From contig NZ_OZ244781.1 of NCBI RefSeq assembly GCF_965219595.1, positions 2,356,001-2,420,000 of the forward strand: a stretch of 64,000 nucleotides of DNA, written 5' to 3'. The stretch comes from Poriferisodalis sp022821985. Its GTDB lineage: Bacteria > Actinomycetota > Acidimicrobiia > Acidimicrobiales > Poriferisodalaceae. The notes beneath the pieces are model-generated. The model saw only the letters and a program-made list of their open reading frames with translations. It searched no databases and was not told where the DNA came from. Below, one piece after another: positions 59,097-64,000 of the stretch. The position numbers and the translations under genes were made by a program. The stretch's first letter is position 1. Each line of letters starts with the position of its first letter.

Positions 59097-59864
59097 ATGA
59101 GCCGGGTTCTGTCGCATCCGGGGGCCGTCGCCTTGTGGGTCGCGGCGAGCATCGGAGTTGCTGCCGCGCTCGCCTCGCTCTCGGCGAGCGAGCGGAAGCA
59201 GCGCAATCGCAGGCGGTTGGCTGCGCTGGGCTGGAGCACCCCGCGCTTGGCCATGCTCACCGCAGCGGTGACCGTCGCTGCCGTCGGAGTCGGGTTCGTC
59301 GCCGGCGCGCGACTGCCAGCGCAGGGCGCGTCATCGCCTTCCGCGGCACTGGGGTGGTCGCTGCTCGCCGGCGTGGTGGCGTCGTGGGCGGTACCGGCGG
59401 CGATCGCCAGCGCTGTGCTGTCCGGTCATCGTCGCCGGCTCGACGGTGCAGTGCTGCTGTGGCTGCGTCGCATCCGTCTGTTCGTGGCCGCGGGTCGACC
59501 CATCAGTGTGGCCGTGCTCGATGCCGCCGAGCGCGTTACCGACCCAGCGTTTGCACCGGCCGCCGGAGCGGTCAATGCTGCGGTGATCGGCGGACGCGAT
59601 CCGCTCACGGCTGTCGCGGCACAGCTCGCGGACTCGCCGACCGCCTCGTTGCTGCGCACGGTGGATGCCGCCGAGCGCTCCGGCGCCGCTGCGTCGCAGC
59701 TGCTCGACCGGGTGCTCGACCGCGTAGTGCGCGCCATCGACGACCGCCGCCGAGAAGCCATCGACCGCCTCAGCCGTTCAGTCGGCGCATCGGCGTCGCT
59801 GCTGGCCGTCGTGGCCTCCGCTGTGGTCATGGTCACGATCGTCATGACCCTGCCCTCGGTATGA
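59097..59864 (+). CDS. TadC-like integral membrane platform protein
   Basis: 255 aa. Spans at the N-terminus (VALWVAASIGVAAALASLSA), at about residues 51-72 and 82-105, and at the C-terminus (SASLLAVVASAVVMVTIVMTLPSV). Between them a T2SSF-like helical domain with DGAVLLWLRRIRLFVAAGRPISVAVLDAAERV and the ERSGAAASQLLDRV block. A 19-nt stretch around its ribosome site, GGGAGATGCGCCGATGAGC (59084-59102), is a near-copy of GGGAGATGCTCCGGTGAGC at the end of tadB (59025-59043). Confidence 0.7.
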   Translation: MSRVLSHPGAVALWVAASIGVAAALASLSASERKQRNRRRLAALGWSTPRLAMLTAAVTVAAVGVGFVAGARLPAQGASSPSAALGWSLLAGVVASWAVPAAIASAVLSGHRRRLDGAVLLWLRRIRLFVAAGRPISVAVLDAAERVTDPAFAPAAGAVNAAVIGGRDPLTAVAAQLADSPTASLLRTVDAAERSGAAASQLLDRVLDRVVRAIDDRRREAIDRLSRSVGASASLLAVVASAVVMVTIVMTLPSV

Positions 59865-59940
59865 GGACACCGCCGCTATTCGCCTCCCGAAGTTCTTTTC
59901 CCGTCACAACCGCTTGCAGGAGCGAGCAAGGAGCAAACAC

Positions 59941-60150
59941 ATGGATTCACCGGTCACCAAGCTGATCTTCATCGCCGCCGCAGTCGCCGCCTCGGTGCTG
60001 GTGGTGGCGATTATGTGGACGACACTGGGCAGCAACGCCCCGCAAACAGACGACACGGTCAAGTACGACAAGATCAAGACCAAGACTCTGTGCGAAGCCG
60101 TCGACGGCAACTGGACCCAGGGTACGAAGACATGTGCGGCCAAGCCGTAG
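59941..60150 (+). CDS. Small single-span protein, pilin candidate
   Basis: 69 aa. MDSPVTKLIFIAAAVAASVLVVAIMW is a single membrane span with a short basic head; the tail is DDTVKYDKIKTKTLCEAVDGNWTQGTKTC with two cysteines. It lacks the classic Flp Gly-x-Thr/Glu processing motif. An AAGGAG ribosome site sits 10 nt before the ATG, suggesting high translation. Position between tadC and the TadE-like genes makes it the best pilin candidate. Confidence 0.6.
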   Translation: MDSPVTKLIFIAAAVAASVLVVAIMWTTLGSNAPQTDDTVKYDKIKTKTLCEAVDGNWTQGTKTCAAKP

Positions 60151-60315
60151 CCCTGCTCTCGCATCTCACAGGTCTGGCTCTACGACCTACGGAGCGAAGC
60201 ACATCGGGCGAGTCGATGCCGACCGCTCAGGTGGATTCCGCTCTGCTGTCTGCGGGGCGAATGCTCGTCGGCTTGGCAGCGCGGGTTCATCCGACTCCGG
60301 TGTGATGAGTTCGTT

Positions 60316-60732
60316 ATGGACAGCTCGATCTCGATCCTGCGGCTGTTCAGCGCGCTGGCGGTGTTCATGGCGCTGGTGATCTCGTTGTTCGCCGGCCAGG
60401 TCGGCGCTGCCGCGGCCCAGGGTGCGGCCGATGCCGCAGCCGTCGCCGTCACCGATCTCGTCCCGCCGAACTGGGACTGCACCCAAGCGAGCCTTCCAGC
60501 CGATGCTGCAGCCACCGCGGCGCGGACAGCAGTGGAACGCACGGCGCAGCTTGCCGCCGTGCAGCCCACCGCCGTCGAGGTGCGAGCCGAGGCGACCTGC
60601 TCGATCATCGTGTCGGTGCGGGTCGCCTCGCAAGGCTGGCTCGGCTCGCGCAGCGCGCTCGGCGTCGCTTGCCGTCGCCCGCCGTCCGCGGAGGGCACAG
60701 CGCTGCGAGCACCGGTGGCGCCGCCGTGCTGA
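60316..60732 (+). CDS. TadE/pseudopilin-like protein 1
   Basis: 138 aa. N-terminal span (ILRLFSALAVFMALVISLFAGQVGAAAAQGAADAAAVA), matching the hydrophobic head plus Ala-rich helix of secretion-neighbourhood TadE-like proteins, then a soluble domain with at least three cysteines (NWDCTQASL, AEATCSIIV, GVACRR). Confidence 0.6.
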   Translation: MDSSISILRLFSALAVFMALVISLFAGQVGAAAAQGAADAAAVAVTDLVPPNWDCTQASLPADAAATAARTAVERTAQLAAVQPTAVEVRAEATCSIIVSVRVASQGWLGSRSALGVACRRPPSAEGTALRAPVAPPC

Positions 60733-60846
60733 GCGGCGCATGGTTCATCGCTAAGCAGTGGCCGTACTGCGCGGATCGTCGCCATTCGTCTCGAAGGCCG
60801 CCAAGCCCAGCGGAGCGCCGTCTGAGTGCACGCGGGAGGCGTTTTC

Positions 60847-61263
60847 GTGGATGAGAGCGTCGGGATGCTCAGTGTGGTCGCTGTGCTGGTGTTCGGCATC
60901 TGGCTGGTGGACTACTCCGGCGATGCCACCCGTGCGTCAGGATCGATCCGGGCGGCAAGCGTCGAAGCGGCGCATTACGCAGCCGGCGCGCTCGCAGCCC
61001 CGCCGGGCACTGCCACCGATGCCGAGGTCGACCGGCACGCCGCAGGCATTGCCGAGCGCATCGTCGGCGCCGCGGCCATCGCCGATTGCGACACGGCCGA
61101 TCAGCGCTTCAGCGCCACCGCCGCCGTCCACCGCCTGCCTTCGACGCCCAATCCCGCCGCCGTCACGGTTGACGTGGCCTGCCCGCTCGCTGTGTCGTCG
61201 CTGTTCAGCGACGTCGTCAGCACCCGCGTCGCTGTGCCTGTCCCGCCGGCACCCGCCCCCTAG
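60847..61263 (+). CDS. TadE/pseudopilin-like protein 2
   Basis: 138 aa from GTG 60847, chosen for a GGGAGG element 8 nt upstream; a GTG at 60826 is in frame too. VDESVGMLSVVAVLVFGIWLVDYSGDATRASGSIRAASVEAAHYAAGAL gives a single span followed by an Ala-rich helix, the TadE pattern. Two cysteines in the C-terminal half (ADCDTADQRF and VDVACPLAV). Confidence 0.6.
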   Translation: MDESVGMLSVVAVLVFGIWLVDYSGDATRASGSIRAASVEAAHYAAGALAAPPGTATDAEVDRHAAGIAERIVGAAAIADCDTADQRFSATAAVHRLPSTPNPAAVTVDVACPLAVSSLFSDVVSTRVAVPVPPAPAP

Positions 61264-61333
61264 CCGTGAGCACGACGCGCAGCACGGCCATCGCCCGGCT
61301 CGACGCCCTGGCGCTCGACGGCGGCTCGGCAGC

Positions 61334-61705
61334 ATGAGCACGCCGTTCGTCGCGCTGGCGTTGGCAGCGATGTGTGCGCTGTTCAGCGCCGCGGCTGCCG
61401 ACACAGCGCAGGTCATGGGTCTGCGGAATCATGCCGCCAACGAGGCCCGCCGGGTGGCGATCAGCACGCTCGATTCGTGCGCCGTCAGCAGTGACCCCGG
61501 CCGCCGTTGCGCGGTGCCGCCAGGCTGCGCCGCCCCGGCCTGCGGGGTGTGCTGGCGCGGTGACGCCGTCCAGGCCGACATGTCGCTGGACTGGTCGCCC
61601 GTGATGCTGCGGGGCCTCGCCCCGGCCCACGGCCGTCACGTGCTCAGCCTCCAAGCACTCGACGTGGCCGACCTGGCCGGAACAGACCTGCCCGCCTGTT
61701 CCTGA
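61334..61705 (+). CDS. TadE/pseudopilin-like protein 3
   Basis: 123 aa. TPFVALALAAMCALFSAAAADTAQVMGLRNHAANEARRVAI is a span plus Ala-rich helix as in the other two; the rest is Cys-rich (CAVSSDPGRRCAVPPGCAAPACGVC). It is the last gene of the Tad-type set; 46 nt later the pyrimidine-operon promoter region begins. Confidence 0.6.
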   Translation: MSTPFVALALAAMCALFSAAAADTAQVMGLRNHAANEARRVAISTLDSCAVSSDPGRRCAVPPGCAAPACGVCWRGDAVQADMSLDWSPVMLRGLAPAHGRHVLSLQALDVADLAGTDLPACS

Positions 61706-61751
61706 GGTCGACAAGCGAGATATTGCGCGCCGGGTCGCGGGAGGCCCGCGC

Positions 61752-61757
61752 TAGGGT
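61752..61757 (+). promoter_or_regulatory. -10-like hexamer (TAGGGT) for the pyr operon
   Basis: TAGGGT lies 10 nt before the PyrR-binding stem-loop, so a start near 61764 would place the whole regulatory structure in the leader. No -35 recognised; inferred. Confidence 0.3.
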
Positions 61758-61767
61758 GCGGTTCTGA

Positions 61768-61798
61768 CCGTGAAGCGGGTCCGGTGAGGCTCGTACGG
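61768..61798 (+). promoter_or_regulatory. PyrR-binding stem-loop in the pyr leader
   Basis: The loop GGTCCGGTGAGGCT (61778-61791) matches the PyrR RNA consensus ARUCCNGNGAGGYU in 13 of 14 positions. CCGT (61768-61771) and ACGG (61795-61798) form the lower stem, with a short CG/CG upper stem and purine bulge. GCGGGTCC (61775-61782) could instead pair with GGACCTGC (61806-61813), which covers part of the ribosome-binding site. PyrR with UMP is expected to bind the stem-loop and lower expression of the operon. Confidence 0.8.
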
Positions 61799-61815
61799 AC
61801 AGGAAGGACCTGCGC

Positions 61816-62382
61816 GTGGCAGACCGCGAGCGACGCATGACGCCCCCCTACGGGGGCGTTTTCGTTGCCCGGACCACCATTCTCGATTCCAGCGGGGTCC
61901 ATCGGGCGCTCACCCGTGTCAGCCACGAGATCATCGAGCGGAACGAGGGTCTCGACAACGTCCTCGTGGTGGGCCTGCAGACCGGCGGCGTGCAGATCGC
62001 CCTGCGGATCGTGCGGCTCCTGTTCGAGATCGACGGCACCGACGTGCCCTTCGGCACGCTCGACGTGGCGATGCACCGCGACGACATCGGCCTGCGCCCG
62101 GTCATGGCCGAAGCCGTCACCGACATCCCCTTCGACCTCGACGGCATGACGGTCGTGCTGGTCGACGACGTGCTCTACACCGGCCGCACCATCCGTGCAG
62201 CGCTCGATGCCCTCAACGACTTCGGGCGGCCCAGAGCGGTACAGCTCGCCGTGGTGATCGACCGCGGTCACCGCGAGCTGCCCATCCGCCCCGACTTCGT
62301 CGGCAAGAACCTGCCCACCAGCCGTGAAGAGATGGTGGACGTCACGCTCGAGGGCGTGCTGCTGGGGGAGATGCGCAAGTGA
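61816..62382 (+). CDS. pyrR: Pyrimidine operon regulatory protein PyrR
   Basis: RNA-binding regulator of the pyr operon with a phosphoribosyltransferase fold and often residual uracil phosphoribosyltransferase activity. 188 aa. Family start: TILDSSGVHRALTRVSHEIIERN, LVVGLQTGGVQIALRI, the PRPP site TVVLVDDVLYTGRTIRAALDAL, and RPDFVGKNLPTSREEMVDV near the end. GTG 61816 follows AGGAAGGA at good spacing. An 8-bp GC hairpin with T-run sits inside codons 9-16, and no start codon exists between it and the conserved core. GTGA overlap with pyrB. Confidence 0.93.
   Translation: MADRERRMTPPYGGVFVARTTILDSSGVHRALTRVSHEIIERNEGLDNVLVVGLQTGGVQIALRIVRLLFEIDGTDVPFGTLDVAMHRDDIGLRPVMAEAVTDIPFDLDGMTVVLVDDVLYTGRTIRAALDALNDFGRPRAVQLAVVIDRGHRELPIRPDFVGKNLPTSREEMVDVTLEGVLLGEMRK
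61840..61862 (+). terminator. Terminator-like hairpin inside the 5' end of pyrR
   Basis: ACGCCCCC (61840-61847), loop CTAC, GGGGGCGT (61852-61859), followed by TTT. A perfect 8-bp stem and T-run are the form of an intrinsic terminator; its place within the coding sequence 42 nt after the PyrR site suggests attenuation. Confidence 0.6.
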
Positions 62383-63458
62383 GCGGGCACCTGCTGACCC
62401 TGGGCGAGCTCGGTACCGAGGGCATCTCCGAGCTGCTGTCGCTCACCGACCGCTTCGTCGAGGTGGGCCGCCGGCCGATCCCTCGGGTGCCCGCCCTGCG
62501 GGGCCGCACTGTGGCCACGCTGTTCTTCGAGGAATCCACCCGCACCCGGCTGGCGTTCGAGACCGCCGCCAAGCGGCTGTCGGCCGACGTGCTCAACTTC
62601 TCCGCGGCCTCGTCGTCGCTGGCGAAGGGCGAATCGCTGCGAGACACCTTCGAGACCGTCCAGGCCATGGGCATCCATGCCGCCGTAGTGCGCCATCGCA
62701 GCGCCGGCGTGCCTGCCCAGCTCGCCCGCTGGGCGGACGATGGCGTGTCAGTGCTCAACGGTGGCGACGGGTGGCATGCCCATCCCACCCAGGGCCTGCA
62801 GGACGCCTACACGCTGTGGCGCCACTTCAGCCCGATGGCCGACGGCCAGCCGGGCGCCGAGGCCGCCGATGAACCCACGCTGGCAGGGCTTCGGATCGGC
62901 ATCGTCGGCGACATCGTCCACAGCCGCGTCGCCCGCAGCGACATCGAGGCCTACACGGCGCTCGGCGCCAGCATCGTGCTGGTCGCACCGCCCACGCTGC
63001 TGCCGGCGCAGCCGCGTGACTGGATCGACTGCTGGCTCCCGGCCGACGCAGCCAAGCGCGTCGAGATCTCGCACCGTCTCGACGACGTGCTCGACGAGCT
63101 CGATGTGGTGGGGCTGCTGCGCTGCCAGCGCGAGCGCATGGCGGACGGCCTGATCGGGTCGGTGCCCGAGTACGTGGCCCGCTACGGCCTCACCGCCGAA
63201 CGCGCCCAGCGCCTGCGCTCCGATGCGGTCATCACCCACCCCGGGCCGATGAACCGCGGCATCGAGATCGCAGGTGCGGTGTTGGAAGACCTGGCCGCCA
63301 GCCGGGTACTGGTCACCCAGCAGGTGTCGCACGGCGTGGCCGCCCGCATGGCGGTGCTGTTCCGTTTGATCGGATCAGGCACAGCCCTGCCCCATGCAGA
63401 CGGCCCACCCGATGCCGCGCCCTCAGAGGCGGAGCTAGCGGGCGGAGGCGGTGTCTGA
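62379..63458 (+). CDS. pyrB: Aspartate carbamoyltransferase catalytic subunit
   Basis: Condenses carbamoyl phosphate with aspartate. 359 aa. Carbamoyl-phosphate site FFEESTRTRLAFETAAKRL, SSLAKGESLRDT, HPTQGLQDAYTL and the aspartate-side LRCQRERM and HPGPMNRGIEI. Slightly longer than usual, with a Gly/Ala/Glu tail. No pyrI follows, so it is probably class A or trimeric, which may use the next gene's product as partner. Overlaps pyrR by GTGA. Confidence 0.95.
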   Translation: MSGHLLTLGELGTEGISELLSLTDRFVEVGRRPIPRVPALRGRTVATLFFEESTRTRLAFETAAKRLSADVLNFSAASSSLAKGESLRDTFETVQAMGIHAAVVRHRSAGVPAQLARWADDGVSVLNGGDGWHAHPTQGLQDAYTLWRHFSPMADGQPGAEAADEPTLAGLRIGIVGDIVHSRVARSDIEAYTALGASIVLVAPPTLLPAQPRDWIDCWLPADAAKRVEISHRLDDVLDELDVVGLLRCQRERMADGLIGSVPEYVARYGLTAERAQRLRSDAVITHPGPMNRGIEIAGAVLEDLAASRVLVTQQVSHGVAARMAVLFRLIGSGTALPHADGPPDAAPSEAELAGGGGV

Positions 63459-63459
63459 G

Positions 63460-64000
63460 ATGACGGAGCAGCGGTCGCCGGACGCAAGTGAACCGTTGCT
63501 TCTGGCAGGCGGCGAGATCGTCGAGCGCACCGGTCGGCGGCATGCAGACATCACCGTGCTGGCCGGCCAGATCGCCTCTGTTGATCCTCCCGGCACGAGC
63601 CGCAACGGTTCGGCTCAGGTCATCGATGCGGCGGGTTGCGTGGTCGCCTCCGGACTGGTCGACCTGTTCAGCCGCCTCGGCGAGCCCGGCAACGAGGAGG
63701 CCGAGACCGTCGCCACCGCCACCGCGGCCGCCGCGCTCGGCGGCTTCACGGCACTGCTCGCACAGCCCGACACCGACCCGCCGCTCGATCGGCTGGGCCA
63801 GCTCGCCGAGCTGCGCCGCAATGCAGCCGGCGGGCACTGCGCCGTCGTCGCCGCTGCCACGATCACCGCCGACCGGGCAGGGGAGCGCCTGTCGCCGATG
63901 GCCGAACTGGCCGATGCCGGCGTCCGCTGGTTCACCGATGTGGGGCCGCTGGCCGACACCGGCCTCCTGCGCCGGGCCCTGCAGTACGCCGGGCCGCTGG
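63460..64000 (+). CDS. pyrC: Dihydroorotase-like protein without HxH, cut by window edge
   Basis: 180 residues visible from ATG 63460, 1 nt after the pyrB stop. It aligns with amidohydrolase-type dihydroorotases: ADITVLAGQIASVDPP, VIDAAGCVVASGLVDLFSRLGEPGNEEAETVATATAAAALGGFTALLAQPDTDPPLD. The family DxHxHLREPG reads D68-LFSRLGEPG, so both metal His and the substrate Arg are replaced. This is the pattern of the inactive PyrC' (pseudo-dihydroorotase) that assembles with PyrB. An active DHOase would then be encoded elsewhere. Remaining ligands lie beyond the window. Confidence 0.75.
   Translation, partial: MTEQRSPDASEPLLLAGGEIVERTGRRHADITVLAGQIASVDPPGTSRNGSAQVIDAAGCVVASGLVDLFSRLGEPGNEEAETVATATAAAALGGFTALLAQPDTDPPLDRLGQLAELRRNAAGGHCAVVAAATITADRAGERLSPMAELADAGVRWFTDVGPLADTGLLRRALQYAGPL

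Noticed and set aside
61266..61338. Short coupled frame (GTG 61266) between TadE-like genes 2 and 3
   Set aside because: Only 23 codons; more likely non-coding spacer although it ends in an overlap with the next ATG.

Overview
The window is high-GC actinobacterial chromosome. A ligase for mycothiol synthesis (mshC), an F420:NADPH oxidoreductase, a phosphatidylinositol-mannoside block (CDP-alcohol phosphotransferase, PatA-like acyltransferase, pimA) and gene orders known from mycobacteria and streptomycetes (pimA..pdxS-pdxT-yebC-ruvCAB; alaS-ruvX-mltG..aroE-prepilin peptidase..aroB) all point there. A deep-branching class such as Acidimicrobiia is my inference. Most housekeeping genes are on + and chained by 4-nt GTGA/ATGA overlaps. 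Many operon-leading genes carry a TANNNT hexamer 6-9 nt before the start codon and probably make leaderless mRNAs.

Layout. 1-8267: fabI (cut by the window edge), F420 reductase, mshC, a membrane protein, and the PIM block, which is split by an AbiE toxin-antitoxin pair on the minus strand. 8268-13460: a foreign island with a five-gene set (PP-loop/PAPS-reductase-like ATPase, GHKL ATPase with a Gly-Pro tract, three unknown proteins). It is closed on the right by a diverged copy of the pimA 3' end. 13546-31474: degenerate M48-like membrane protein, pdxS-pdxT, yebC, ruvCAB, queA-tgt, yajC-secD-secF, relA, hisS, aspS and two small membrane or envelope proteins. 31487-31911: a small toxin-antitoxin pair. 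32019-36551: alaS, ruvX, mltG.

36640-45992: a second accessory block between mltG and aroE. It holds a type II restriction-modification pair (minus strand), a secreted metallopeptidase with two cell-wall-binding-like repeats, a seven-repeat CRISPR array and a compact type II-C cas9-cas1-cas2 operon. A candidate tracrRNA lies on the + strand between cas9 and aroE. 46129-50655: aroE, an A24 prepilin peptidase, aroB, aroQ, efp, nusB. 50987-61705: a Tad-type secretion/pilus operon with a lipoprotein, a giant Thr/Asp-rich secreted protein, a CpaB-like protein, TadA, TadB, TadC and four small pilin- or TadE-like proteins. 61752-64000: pyrimidine operon start with a PyrR-binding leader, pyrR, pyrB and a dihydroorotase-like gene that lacks the metal-binding HxH.

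The observations most worth following are the island operon and its duplicated pimA boundary, the AbiE insertion with an operator-like palindrome over its promoter, the tracrRNA and array architecture, the PyrR leader with a terminator-like hairpin inside the pyrR coding sequence, and three degenerate enzymes (M48-like protein, Tgt without zinc cysteines, pseudo-dihydroorotase).
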